From: Fulverythrobacter ferritrahens | Lineage (GTDB): Bacteria; Pseudomonadota; Alphaproteobacteria; Sphingomonadales; Sphingomonadaceae | Direction: 5' to 3' | Length of the DNA stretch: 40,743 bases | NCBI RefSeq assembly: GCF_020539485.1 | Contig: NZ_JACDXU010000006.1 | Span: forward strand, 1 to 40,743 | Shown here: piece after piece, positions 17,413 to 25,773 of the stretch | Layout of the letters: every line of letters starts with the position of its first letter | Position numbering within the stretch: the stretch's first letter is position 1 | Translations under genes and position numbers: made by a program | Notes under the pieces: model-generated | The model's database searches: none | What the model saw: only the letters and a program-made list of their open reading frames with translations | What the model was told of the DNA's origin: nothing

Positions 17413-20255
17413 TCTGCGGGCTCCACATGAGCGATCCGGCGCGAACGCTCGGCCTGGGCGTTATATTCTTCCTGCCATTCGGAGGGGCCGTTGGACGGCG
17501 TTACCTGAACCGCGGTCACCTTGTATTCGGGGCAGTTGGTGGCCCAGTCCGAATAGTCGGTGGTCACGACGTTCGCCTGCGTCGCGGGGTGGTGGAAGGT
17601 GGTATAGACAACGCCCGGCGCCACGCGATCGGTCACCACCACGCGCAGGGTGGTTTCGCCGGTGCGGCTGGCAAGGCGAGCCCACGAGCCATCGGCAAGG
17701 CCACGATTTTCCGCGTCAGTCGGGTGCATTTCCAGCACGTCCTCATGATGCCACACGACATTGGCGGTGCGGCGGGTCTGCGCGCCGACATTGTACTGGC
17801 TGAGGATGCGCCCGGTGGTGAGCAGCAGCGGGAAGCGGGGGCCGGTGCGTTCGTCGGTGGGGACATATTCCGTCACCACGAACTTGCCCTTGCCGCGCAC
17901 GAAGCCGTCCACATGCATGATCGGCGAACCATCCGGGAACTTCTCGTTCACCGGCCACTGCAGCGAACCTTCGCGTTCCAGACGTTCCCACGAAACACCG
18001 GTGAAGGTCGGCGTCAGGCGGGCGATTTCGTCGAGGATTTCGCTCGGGTGGGTATAGTTCCAGTCGCAGCCGATGGCATTGGCCAGCATCTGGGTGATTT
18101 CCCAGTCGGCATAGCCATTAGCCGGTTCCATCACCTTGCGCACCGGCTGGATGCGGCGTTCGGCATTGGTGAAGGTGCCGTCCTTCTCAAGGAAGGTCGA
18201 ACCCGGCAGGAACACGGTAGCGTAATTCGCGGTCTCGTTCAGGAACAGGTCGTGGACGATCACCAGATCCATCGCGGCGAGGCCGGCGGCCACGTGATGC
18301 GTGTCCGGATCGGACTGGAGAATGTCCTCGCCCTGGATGTAGATCGCACGGAAGGTGCCATCCACGGCCGCGTCGAGCATGTTGGGGATGCGCAGGCCCG
18401 GTTCCGGATCGAGGCTGACGCCCCAGTCCTTCTCGAACATCTGGCGGGTCGCGCTGTCGGACAGGTGGCGATAGCCCGAAAGCTCGTGCGGGAACGAGCC
18501 CATGTCGCACGAGCCCTGCACGTTGTTCTGGCCACGCAGCGGGTTCACGCCCACGCCGCGGCGGCCGATATTGCCGGTTACCATGGCGAGGTTGGCAATG
18601 GCCATCACGGTGGACGAACCCTGGCTGTGCTCGGTCACGCCCAGGCCGTAATAGATCGCGCCATTGCCGCCGGTGGCGTAAAGGCGCGCGGCCTGACGCA
18701 CGGTTTCGGCCGGAACCTTGGTCACGGCTTCGAGATATTCGGGGCTGTGCTTTTCGTCCGAAACGAAACGCGCCCAGTCCTGATATTCGTCCCAGTCACA
18801 GCGTTCGCGGATGAAGGCTTCGTCAGCGAGGCCTTCGGTCACGATCACATGGGCGATGCTGGTCAGCACGGCCACATTGGTGCCAGGCTGCAGCGGCAGG
18901 TGATGTTCCGCGTTGATGTGGGGCGAGCGGACGAGGTCGATCCGGCGCGGATCGATCACGATCAGCTTCGCACCCTGACGCAGGCGGCGCTTCATGCGGC
19001 TGGCGAACACGGGGTGCCCGTCGGTCGGGTTGGCACCGATCAGCAGGATCACATCGGCATCCATGACGGAATCGAAATCCTGCGTGCCGGCGCTGGTGCC
19101 GAAGGCCTGCGACAGGCCGAAGCCCGTGGGCGAGTGGCATACGCGGGCGCAGGTATCGACGTTGTTCGAACCGAAACCGCCACGGATCAGCTTCTGGACG
19201 AGGAAGGTTTCCTCATTGGTGCAGCGGCTGGAAGTGATGCCGCCCAGGGCGCGGGCGCCGTAGGTTTCCTTGATCGATTTGATCTTGGCGGCGGTGTAGC
19301 TCAGCGCTTCTTCCCAGCTGACTTCCTGCCAGGGCTGGTCGATCGAATCGCGGATCATCGGCTTCAGGATACGATCCTGGTGGTTGGCGTAACCCCAGGC
19401 GAAGCGGCCCTTCACGCAGCTATGGCCGCGATTGGCCTTGCCATCCTTCCACGGCACCATGCGGACGAGCTGTTCGCCCTTCATTTCCGCGCGGAAGGTG
19501 CAGCCCACGCCGCAATAGGCGCAGGTGGTGACCACGGCGCGTTCCGGCTTGCCATGTTCCACCACGCTCTTTTCCATCAGCGCGCTGGTGGGGCAGGCCT
19601 GCACGCAGGCGCCGCAGCTGACGCATTCGGAAGAAAGGAAATCGTCGCCTGACTGGCCGGCGCTGATCTTGGAAGCAAAGCCGCGACCATCGACGGTCAG
19701 CGCGAAAGTGCCCTGTGTTTCACCGCAGGCGCGCACGCAGCGGCTGCACACGATGCACTTGTCGGGCGAGAAATCGAAATAGGGGTTCGACGTATCGACG
19801 TCCTGCCCCATGTGGTTTTCGCCCTGATAGCCATAGCGCACGTCGCGCAGGCCGACATTGGCGGCCTGATCCTGCAGCTCGCAATCATTGTTGGCCGAGC
19901 AGGTGAGGCAGTCCAGCGGGTGATCGGAGATATAGAGCTCCATCACGCCCTTGCGCAGCTTTTCGAGGCGCGGGGTCTGGGTGTGGACCACCATGCCCGG
20001 GCCGACCGGCGTGGTGCAACTGGCAGGCGTGCCGCGCGCGCCTTCGATCTCGACGAGGCACAGACGGCAGGAGCCGAACTGGTTGAGGCTGTCGGTCGCG
20101 CAGAGTTTGGGGATAGAGCCGCCGCATTCAGCCGCTGCACGCATCACGGTCGTGCCGGCAGGCACGGTGACTTCGCGGCCGTCGATCGTCAGGGTTACCT
20201 GCTGGTCGGACTTGACTTCGGGGGTGCCGAAATCGGCTTGGCGTTCATATCCCAT
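17409..20255 (-). CDS. fdsA: NAD-dependent formate dehydrogenase, molybdenum catalytic subunit FdsA
   Basis: Oxidises formate to CO2 at a bis-MGD molybdenum site in the cytoplasm; electrons pass through Fe-S clusters to FdsBG. The 948 residues carry a [2Fe-2S] domain (Cys52, 63, 66, 80), the His-Cys3 [4Fe-4S] site (His112, Cys116, 119, 125), two ferredoxin clusters (CxxCxxCxxxC at 167-177 and 211-221), the [4Fe-4S] of the MGD domain (Cys245, 248, 252, 280) and the Mo ligand Cys373 followed by His374 in ARVCHSPTG. The start was set at 20255 because GGAG lies about 8 bases upstream; seven extra codons upstream are in frame. The start lies inside mobA (11-base overlap). Confidence 0.96.
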   Translation of the reverse strand: MGYERQADFGTPEVKSDQQVTLTIDGREVTVPAGTTVMRAAAECGGSIPKLCATDSLNQFGSCRLCLVEIEGARGTPASCTTPVGPGMVVHTQTPRLEKLRKGVMELYISDHPLDCLTCSANNDCELQDQAANVGLRDVRYGYQGENHMGQDVDTSNPYFDFSPDKCIVCSRCVRACGETQGTFALTVDGRGFASKISAGQSGDDFLSSECVSCGACVQACPTSALMEKSVVEHGKPERAVVTTCAYCGVGCTFRAEMKGEQLVRMVPWKDGKANRGHSCVKGRFAWGYANHQDRILKPMIRDSIDQPWQEVSWEEALSYTAAKIKSIKETYGARALGGITSSRCTNEETFLVQKLIRGGFGSNNVDTCARVCHSPTGFGLSQAFGTSAGTQDFDSVMDADVILLIGANPTDGHPVFASRMKRRLRQGAKLIVIDPRRIDLVRSPHINAEHHLPLQPGTNVAVLTSIAHVIVTEGLADEAFIRERCDWDEYQDWARFVSDEKHSPEYLEAVTKVPAETVRQAARLYATGGNGAIYYGLGVTEHSQGSSTVMAIANLAMVTGNIGRRGVGVNPLRGQNNVQGSCDMGSFPHELSGYRHLSDSATRQMFEKDWGVSLDPEPGLRIPNMLDAAVDGTFRAIYIQGEDILQSDPDTHHVAAGLAAMDLVIVHDLFLNETANYATVFLPGSTFLEKDGTFTNAERRIQPVRKVMEPANGYADWEITQMLANAIGCDWNYTHPSEILDEIARLTPTFTGVSWERLEREGSLQWPVNEKFPDGSPIMHVDGFVRGKGKFVVTEYVPTDERTGPRFPLLLTTGRILSQYNVGAQTRRTANVVWHHEDVLEMHPTDAENRGLADGSWARLASRTGETTLRVVVTDRVAPGVVYTTFHHPATQANVVTTDYSDWATNCPEYKVTAVQVTPSNGPSEWQEEYNAQAERSRRIAHVEPAE

Positions 20256-20787
20256 TGCGCTTCTCCGCTGCGGCAAGATCCGCAGGTGTATTGATATTAG
20301 CAGGCTTTGCGCCGCTTTTCACGTTGATGGCGCCGATTGCCTCGGCAAATTCCCTCATCGAATGCTTACTATCGCTGGCCAGAATGGTTTCCACCGCAGC
20401 GGCCGCACTCGCCGGCCAGTGCCCGATGACCGGCTGATCGCCCAGATAACAGGGCGGAGCGGCGAGCAGATCGGGCAGGTCCGCCGGAAGGTCGAAACTA
20501 TCCACGCTGCAGGTCATCACGCTGTCGAACCCGTTTTCATTCGCATGACGCAACCCGGCGGCAACGCCGCCCAGCGGGCCCATGCCCGGCGCGGGCCAGT
20601 CCGGAATGCAGTGCGTTTCGCCGGTTTCAGGGCCGGTTTCGCGCCCCGCAATCACAACGTCGTCGCACCAGGAGCCGAGCGCATCGATCGAGCGGTTGAG
20701 CAGCGAACGCCCGCCCAACATGGCGAGCGCCTTGTCACTGCCGAAGCGGCTCGATTGTCCGCCAGCCAAGACCACTCCGAGGATCAC
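20245..20787 (-). CDS. mobA: Molybdenum cofactor guanylyltransferase MobA
   Basis: Transfers GMP from GTP to molybdopterin to make the guanine dinucleotide cofactor that FdsA needs. The N-terminus has the nucleotide-binding signature VVLAGGQSSRFGSDKAL; PAPGMGPLGGVAAGL and MTCSVDSFDLP (metal-binding Asp) follow, and NINTPADLAAAE closes the protein. A GTG at 20787 gives 180 residues beginning right at the signature, as in the family; a GTG at 20835 would add 16 residues but has no ribosome-binding site. Its end overlaps fdsA by 11 bases, so the cofactor gene is translationally coupled to the enzyme that uses it. Confidence 0.9.
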   Translation of the reverse strand: MILGVVLAGGQSSRFGSDKALAMLGGRSLLNRSIDALGSWCDDVVIAGRETGPETGETHCIPDWPAPGMGPLGGVAAGLRHANENGFDSVMTCSVDSFDLPADLPDLLAAPPCYLGDQPVIGHWPASAAAAVETILASDSKHSMREFAEAIGAINVKSGAKPANINTPADLAAAEKRNGI

Positions 20788-20928
20788 TCCAGCCCAACTC
20801 CCGAGCGACCCCGCAGAGCCGCCGATTCCGTGCACTTATCGATCGTAAGTTTTACCTACAAACCGCCTTTGGGGCAAACATGCTTTTCCATATCGTGAAA
20901 AACGTTCGTTTTTTCAGATATACGAAAC
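20788..20928. promoter_or_regulatory. AT-rich spacer with hairpin between fdsB and mobA
   Basis: This is the widest gap between the fds genes and is noticeably AT-richer than its surroundings. TGAAAAACG (20896-20904) faces CGTTTTTTCA (20907-20916), giving a 9-bp hairpin with a 2-base loop and one bulged T. On the minus strand it begins 12 bases after the fdsB stop. The long A/T arms could act as an attenuator, an mRNA end stabiliser or a promoter-proximal operator for mobA-fdsAD. The sequence alone does not say which. Confidence 0.5.
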
Positions 20929-22446
20929 TCACTTGCCCCGGAAATCATCCGGCCAGTGCTTGAGAGCGCTCATCACCGGATAGGGAGTGAAGCCACCCAG
21001 AGCGCAGAGCGAGCCGAACTTCATCGTCTCGCACAGATCTTCCAGCAGCTTGATCTCGTCATCCTGGCTGCGGCCCTGCTTGGGCATGTTGTGCATCTGC
21101 GGCGCCAGCTCAACACCCGCCAGAACACGCCCGCCCGCACGGATGCGGTCGATCAGTTCCACGCCGCGCGTCGAACCGATGCGGCAGGGGGTGCACTTGC
21201 CGCAGCTTTCGACAGCGCAGAATTCCATCGCGAAGCGCGCCATCGCACCCATGTCGGCCGTATCGTCGAACACGGTGATGCCGGCATGGCCGATCAGCGC
21301 GTCGAGCCCGGTATAGGCTTCGTAATCGAAGGGAACTTCGAACTGGTCGGGGTGGATATAGGCGCCCAGCGGCCCGCCTACCTGCACCGCCTTGACCGGG
21401 CGGCCGGAAGCCGTGCCGCCGCCAATGTCATAGACCAGTTCATTCAGCGTGATGCCGAAAGCGGTCTCGTAAAGCCCGCCATGCTTGATGTTGCCGGCCA
21501 GCTGGATGGGCATGGTGCCCTTCGAACGGTCGATGCCGAGGCTCTGATAATGCTCGGCGCCGCCTTCGGCCAGGATGTGGTGCACGGCGCACAGGGTCAG
21601 CACATTGTTGACCACGGTGGGCTTGCCGAACAGGCCCTGCAATGCAGGCAGCGGCGGCTTGGCGCGCACTTCGCCGCGCTTGCCTTCAAGGCTGTTGAGC
21701 AGCGAGGTTTCCTCGCCGCAGACATAGGCCCCGGCGCCCGCGCGGATTTCGCATTCGAACGGCGCGATGATGTGGGCGCACAGGTTCACGGCCTTGCGCA
21801 GCTTGTCGATCGCATCGGGATATTCGCTGCGGACGTAGATATAGCCCTTGGTGGCGCCAACGGCTTCACCGGCAATCGCCATGCCCTCGATCAGGGCGAA
21901 GGGATCGCCTTCCATCATCATGCGGTCGGCAAAGGTGCCCGAATCACCTTCGTCCGCGTTGCAGACGATGTATTTCTGGTCAGCCACGGCGCCGGCCACG
22001 GTCTTCCACTTGATCGCGGCGGGGAAGCCGGCACCGCCACGGCCACGCAGGCCGGAATGGAGCAGTTCGGCGATGATCTGTTCGGACCCGATCTGGCGGG
22101 CGCGCTTCAGACCGACCCAGCCATCGTGCTGTTCGTAATCCTCAAGGCTCAACGGACGCGACTTGCCCGCGCGGGCGAAGGTCAGGCGCTGCTGGCTGGC
22201 GATGAAGGGATGTTCGGCGATTACGCCAATAGCCTTGTCGCTCGTTCCGTCGAGGATTGCGGCGACATCGTCCAGCGTCGCGGGGCCAAAGCCCTTGCCG
22301 CCCACTTCCACCAGCGGTTCGAGCCACTGCATGCCCCAGCTGGAGGTGCGTTCCACCGTAGCGCCGGCCTTGGCGAAGGCGGCTGCCAGTTCATCGGCGC
22401 CGCAGGCGCGCGCGAGAGCGTCATCGGAGATACGGATGATAGTCAT
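20929..22446 (-). CDS. fdsB: NAD-dependent formate dehydrogenase, flavin/NADH subunit FdsB
   Basis: Diaphorase subunit, homologous to NuoF, that transfers electrons from Fe-S clusters via FMN to NAD+. In 505 residues, residues 1-100 form a NuoE-like thioredoxin-fold extension that seems to lack the cluster cysteines. The NAD-binding GLRGRGGAGFP is at 132-142, the FMN-binding GAYVCGEETSLLNSLEG at 239-255, and the [4Fe-4S] ligands are Cys415, 418 and 421 (SCGKCTPC) plus Cys481. The start overlaps the fdsG stop (ATGA at 22443-22446). Confidence 0.95.
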   Translation of the reverse strand: MTIIRISDDALARACGADELAAAFAKAGATVERTSSWGMQWLEPLVEVGGKGFGPATLDDVAAILDGTSDKAIGVIAEHPFIASQQRLTFARAGKSRPLSLEDYEQHDGWVGLKRARQIGSEQIIAELLHSGLRGRGGAGFPAAIKWKTVAGAVADQKYIVCNADEGDSGTFADRMMMEGDPFALIEGMAIAGEAVGATKGYIYVRSEYPDAIDKLRKAVNLCAHIIAPFECEIRAGAGAYVCGEETSLLNSLEGKRGEVRAKPPLPALQGLFGKPTVVNNVLTLCAVHHILAEGGAEHYQSLGIDRSKGTMPIQLAGNIKHGGLYETAFGITLNELVYDIGGGTASGRPVKAVQVGGPLGAYIHPDQFEVPFDYEAYTGLDALIGHAGITVFDDTADMGAMARFAMEFCAVESCGKCTPCRIGSTRGVELIDRIRAGGRVLAGVELAPQMHNMPKQGRSQDDEIKLLEDLCETMKFGSLCALGGFTPYPVMSALKHWPDDFRGK

Positions 22447-22868
22447 GCGTTTTCAATCAGCTTGTTGAGCGCCGCACCGTCGAGCCGGGCATGGAGCTTG
22501 TCACCCACACGGGCATTGGGGCCGCTGCTGCACAGGCCCAGGCAATAGACATCGGCCAGCTTCACACGCTCGCCAGCGGCCCTGACCGCGCCTTCCATCA
22601 GCGCTTCCACGCCGCGTGCCTTGCAGCTTTCCGCACGGCATATCTGCACCACGGGGCGCGAATCGGCCTTCGTGTGGAAGTCATGGTAGAAACTGACCAC
22701 GCCATGCACGTCGGCACGGCTAAGATTGAGGGCGAGAGCTATGACGCGCTCGGCCTCCTCATCCACGCAGCCGAATTCTTCCTGCACGTCGTGCAGAATC
22801 GGCAGCAAGGGGCCTTCACGGCCCTGATGGTCGGCGATGATTTCGGACAGGCGTTGTTCGCGGCTCAT
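22443..22868 (-). CDS. fdsG: NAD-dependent formate dehydrogenase, [2Fe-2S] gamma subunit FdsG
   Basis: A NuoE-like 141-residue subunit. Four cysteines bind a [2Fe-2S] cluster: Cys77 and Cys82 (CRAESC) and Cys109 and Cys113 (CLGLC). VVSFYHDFHT is the family block before the first pair. It sits first among the fds genes, and its ATG overlaps the fghA stop (ATGA at 22865-22868), tying formate production to formate oxidation. Confidence 0.94.
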   Translation of the reverse strand: MSREQRLSEIIADHQGREGPLLPILHDVQEEFGCVDEEAERVIALALNLSRADVHGVVSFYHDFHTKADSRPVVQICRAESCKARGVEALMEGAVRAAGERVKLADVYCLGLCSSGPNARVGDKLHARLDGAALNKLIENA

Positions 22869-23704
22869 GCTTTCAGTCTTTCAGCGTGCCAGGCGACATG
22901 TTCGGCCATGAAGGTCGAGATGAAATAATAGGAGTGGTCATACCCCTCCTGCATGCGGATGGCGGCGCGCATATCGGCGTTTCGGCAGACATGGTCAAGC
23001 AAGTGAGTCTTGAGCTGCCCTTCAAGGAAGTTGTCCGCCGTGCCCTGGTCCACCAGCAGGTCGGGCAAACTGGCGCCATCTTCGATCAGGGCAACCGCGT
23101 CATATTCCCGCCATTTTGCGCGATCCGCGCCGATATAGCCGGTCAGCGCCTTTTCGCCCCAGGGGCAGTTCAGCGGGCTGACGATCGGCGAAAAGGCACT
23201 GGTCGAACGGAAGCGGCCGGGATTGCGCAAGGATATAGTCAATGCCCCGTGGCCGCCCATCGAATGGCCGGTGATTCCCTGCCGCTCCATATCGACCGGG
23301 AAATTGGCGGCGACGATTCCCGGCAATTCCTGCTCGATATAGGAGCGCATGCGGAAATTCGCGGCCCAGGGTTCCTGCGTGGCATCCACATAAAAGCCCG
23401 CGCCCTTGCCGAAATCATAGCCTTCATCGTCGGGCACATCGTCACCGCGCGGCGAAGTGTCGGGCGCGACGAAGATGATGCCATGTTCGGCGCAGGCTGC
23501 GCGGAACTCGCCCTTTTCGGTGACATTGGCATGAGTGCAGGTGAGGCCGGAGAGATACCACAGCACCGGCAGCTTCGCGCCCGGTGCATGGGCGGGCACA
23601 AAGACCGAGAAGGTCATCGGCGTGCCGGTGACGGCGGAAGCATGGGTATAGACCCCCTGCGTGCCGCCGTGGCTTTTCCAGCTGCTATCGGCTTCGATGG
23701 TCAT
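22865..23704 (-). CDS. fghA: S-formylglutathione hydrolase
   Basis: Hydrolyses S-formylglutathione to formate and glutathione, the second step of glutathione-dependent formaldehyde oxidation. An esterase-D-type alpha/beta hydrolase of 279 residues: LPVLWYLSGLTCTHAN (oxyanion loop), catalytic Ser in GITGHSMGGHGAL (near residue 147), DNFL with the acid and YDHSYYFI with the catalytic His. The start at 23704 (MTIEADSSWK) gives the family length and overlaps the VOC gene stop (ATGA); the longer upstream frame is antisense-like filler. Confidence 0.95.
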   Translation of the reverse strand: MTIEADSSWKSHGGTQGVYTHASAVTGTPMTFSVFVPAHAPGAKLPVLWYLSGLTCTHANVTEKGEFRAACAEHGIIFVAPDTSPRGDDVPDDEGYDFGKGAGFYVDATQEPWAANFRMRSYIEQELPGIVAANFPVDMERQGITGHSMGGHGALTISLRNPGRFRSTSAFSPIVSPLNCPWGEKALTGYIGADRAKWREYDAVALIEDGASLPDLLVDQGTADNFLEGQLKTHLLDHVCRNADMRAAIRMQEGYDHSYYFISTFMAEHVAWHAERLKA

Positions 23705-24084
23705 TTCACGTCCCGATAGAGTGCGCAGAGCTTGTTGCCGTCCGGATCGCGCAGATAAGCGAGATAAAGGCGGCCATTGGCGCTGTCGCGCCAACCCGGC
23801 GGTTCTTCGATCGCGGTCCCGCCCGCGGCGACGCCAGCCTCGTGCCAGGCGTCGGCCTGGTCGGGCGAATCCATCGCCAGGCCGATCGTCCCGCCATTGG
23901 CATGGGTGGCAGCCTCGCCATCGATCGGGCGGGTCACCAGGAAGATCGAGCCCTTGTGGATATAGACAAGGCGGCCCTTGGGATCGACGAAGGCGGGGTT
24001 TCCACCACAGGCCGTGAACAGGGCGTCGTAAAACACCTTTGAGCGGGCAATATCGTTACTGCCCACCGACAAATGGCTGAACAT
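23701..24084 (-). CDS. VOC-fold (glyoxalase/bleomycin resistance superfamily) protein, copy 1
   Basis: A 127-residue single-domain VOC protein. MFSHLSVGSNDI begins the fold with a His at the usual first metal-ligand place, and YLAYLRDPDGNKLCALY closes it. At the last metal-ligand place, normally Glu, there is Cys in the KLCA motif, so canonical VOC metal binding is doubtful. It is paralogous to the next gene upstream and translationally coupled to fghA, so a role in formaldehyde or glutathione-adduct handling is plausible but unproven. It is not a recognisable glyoxalase I, Gfa or FrmR. Confidence 0.85.
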   Translation of the reverse strand: MFSHLSVGSNDIARSKVFYDALFTACGGNPAFVDPKGRLVYIHKGSIFLVTRPIDGEAATHANGGTIGLAMDSPDQADAWHEAGVAAGGTAIEEPPGWRDSANGRLYLAYLRDPDGNKLCALYRDVK

Positions 24085-24117
24085 GGCGGAAACCCCTCCC
24101 TTGCGCGGAGCCGATGC

Positions 24118-24498
24118 TTAGCGTTCGCCGGTGTTCGGCGTGTAGGCGCAGATCTTGTGGCCGTCCGGATCGCGCAGATAGGCGCCATACATGTTGCCCG
24201 GCGAGGCAGCGCGGAAACCCGGCGCGCCCGCATCGGTGCCGCCTGCTGCGAGGCCGGCCGCATGCCAGGCATCGACCTGATCGTAATCGGCGGCCGTGAA
24301 GCCGAAGGTGAAGCCGTTCATGCAGGTGGCGCTTTCGCCGTCAGCGGGAGTCGCCACGATGAAGCTGCCATTGGCGCTGGGATAGACGGTGCCATGCGGC
24401 AGCGGGTGGCCTTCATAGCCGAGCACGGCCATCGTCGCGTCATAGAACTTGCGCGAAGCGGCGATGTCATTGGTGCCGACGAAGATGTGATTGAACAT
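24118..24498 (-). CDS. VOC-fold (glyoxalase/bleomycin resistance superfamily) protein, copy 2
   Basis: A 126-residue single-domain VOC protein, tandem paralog of its downstream neighbour. Shared features are MFNHIFVGTNDIAASRKFYD at the start, AWHAAGLAAGGT in the middle and AYLRDPDGHKICAY at the end. It too has Cys in place of the canonical terminal Glu metal ligand. It starts 41 bases after frmA ends and stops 33 bases before copy 1, so all three lie in one operon. Function not known; the location argues for formaldehyde or S-hydroxymethylglutathione chemistry. Confidence 0.85.
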   Translation of the reverse strand: MFNHIFVGTNDIAASRKFYDATMAVLGYEGHPLPHGTVYPSANGSFIVATPADGESATCMNGFTFGFTAADYDQVDAWHAAGLAAGGTDAGAPGFRAASPGNMYGAYLRDPDGHKICAYTPNTGER

Positions 24499-24539
24499 GT
24501 CTCAGATTTCTCTTTCTTGCCGTTGTCGGTTCAGAAGCC

Positions 24540-25652
24540 TCAGAAGACCACGACGCTGCGGATCGACTTGCCCGCATGCATCAGGTCAAAGGCGGTGTTG
24601 ATTTCTTCCAGGCCCATGACATGCGTGATCATGGGATCGATCTCGATCTTGCCCTGCATGTACATGTCCACGATCTTGGGAACGTCGGTGCGGCCCTTGG
24701 CCCCGCCGAAGGCCGTGCCGCGCCAGTTGCGGCCGGTCACCAGCTGGAACGGGCGGGTGCTGATTTCCTTGCCCGCTTCGGCCACGCCGATGATGATGGA
24801 GGTGCCCCAGCCGCGATGGCAGGCTTCCAGCGCGGTGCGCATCACATCGGTATTGCCGGTGGCATCGAAAGTGTAATCCGCACCGCCGTCGGTCATCTCG
24901 ACGATCTTGGCGACTACATCCTCGCGGCTCATGCCCTTGCTGTTGAGGAATTCGGTCATGCCGAAACGGCGGCCCCATTCCTCGCGGTCGGGATTGATGT
25001 CCACGCCGATGATCTTGTTGGCGCCCGCAAGCCGCGCGCCCTGGATCACGTTGAGGCCGATGCCGCCCAGGCCGAAGATCACGACATTATCGCCCACCTG
25101 CACCTTGGCGGTGTTCACCACCGCGCCGACGCCCGTGGTCACGCCGCAGCCGATATAGCAGCTGGTCTGGAACGGTGCGTCCTCGCGGATCCTGGCGACC
25201 GCGATTTCGGGCAGGACAGTGAAGTTCGAGAAGGTGGAGCAGCCCATATAATGAAAGATGGGCTCGCCCTTGTAGGAAAAGCGGGTGGTGCCATCGGGCA
25301 TAAGGCCCTTGCCCTGCGTCGCGCGGATCGCGGTGCACAGGTTGGTCTTGCCCGAAAGGCACGACTTACACTGGCGGCATTCCGGGGTGTAGAGCGGGAT
25401 CACATGGTCCCCCGGCTTCACCGAGGTGACGCCCGGCCCCACTTCGCGCACCACGCCTGCGCCTTCATGGCCCAGGATCGAGGGGAAGATACCCTCGCTG
25501 TCGAAACCATCCAGCGTATAGGCATCTGTATGGCAGATGCCGGTGGCCATGATTTCCACCAGAACTTCGCCGGCCTTGGGGCCTTCGAGATCGACTTCAA
25601 CGATTTCGAGCGGCTGCTTCGGGGCGAAAGCGACTGCGGCGCGGGTCTTCAT
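24540..25652 (-). CDS. frmA: S-(hydroxymethyl)glutathione dehydrogenase / class III alcohol dehydrogenase
   Basis: Oxidises the spontaneous formaldehyde-glutathione adduct to S-formylglutathione with NAD+. This is a zinc MDR of 370 residues: catalytic zinc site [11 protein letters not shown] (Cys near 40) and GHEGAGVV (His), structural zinc in [26 protein letters not shown], the nucleotide-binding [12 protein letters not shown] and the adenine-ribose Asp in GVDINPD. The near-invariant class III features distinguish it from ethanol dehydrogenases. It is the first gene of the operon; GAGGAT lies 7 bases before the ATG, and a 10-bp inverted repeat lies 25-70 bases upstream. Confidence 0.96.
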   Translation of the reverse strand: MKTRAAVAFAPKQPLEIVEVDLEGPKAGEVLVEIMATGICHTDAYTLDGFDSEGIFPSILGHEGAGVVREVGPGVTSVKPGDHVIPLYTPECRQCKSCLSGKTNLCTAIRATQGKGLMPDGTTRFSYKGEPIFHYMGCSTFSNFTVLPEIAVARIREDAPFQTSCYIGCGVTTGVGAVVNTAKVQVGDNVVIFGLGGIGLNVIQGARLAGANKIIGVDINPDREEWGRRFGMTEFLNSKGMSREDVVAKIVEMTDGGADYTFDATGNTDVMRTALEACHRGWGTSIIIGVAEAGKEISTRPFQLVTGRNWRGTAFGGAKGRTDVPKIVDMYMQGKIEIDPMITHVMGLEEINTAFDLMHAGKSIRSVVVF

Positions 25653-25676
25653 GCAAGGATCCTCATCGAATTGTCC

Positions 25677-25722
25677 GGCAAAATGCTTAGCAGCCTAATG
25701 GACTCATCTGCGGCATTTTGCC
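25677..25722. promoter_or_regulatory. Perfect 10-bp inverted repeat in the frmA promoter region
   Basis: GGCAAAATGC (25677-25686) and GCATTTTGCC (25713-25722) are perfect inverted copies separated by 26 bases, upstream of frmA on the minus strand. Each half is itself near-palindromic (GCA-AAA-TGC), so the pair could be two operator sites 36 bp apart, or a leader hairpin. No FrmR or other formaldehyde regulator is encoded in the window, so the ligand-binding factor is unknown. Confidence 0.55.
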
Positions 25723-25735
25723 AGCCTTTGAATGC

Positions 25736-25759
25736 GGCCGGGCGGATCGCCGCCCGGCC
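25736..25759 (-). terminator. Strong GC hairpin between the MFS gene and frmA
   Basis: GGCCGGGCGG and CCGCCCGGCC form a perfect 10-bp stem with a four-base ATCG loop. It lies 14 bases past the stop of the minus-strand transporter, the right place for a terminator insulating the MarR-MFS unit from the frmA operon. No T run follows, so it would be a GC-only hairpin. Confidence 0.65.
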
Positions 25760-25773
25760 GTATGTGCAAGGCC

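Noticed and set aside
17427-19652. 741-codon plus-strand open frame
   Set aside because: It is antisense to fdsA, whose iron-sulfur and molybdenum motifs are unmistakable. The translation is His/Gly/Arg-rich without any domain, the usual shadow of a high-GC gene.
20956-22548. 530-codon plus-strand open frame
   Set aside because: Antisense to fdsB and the end of fdsG, both with full cofactor motifs; no recognisable domain in the translation.
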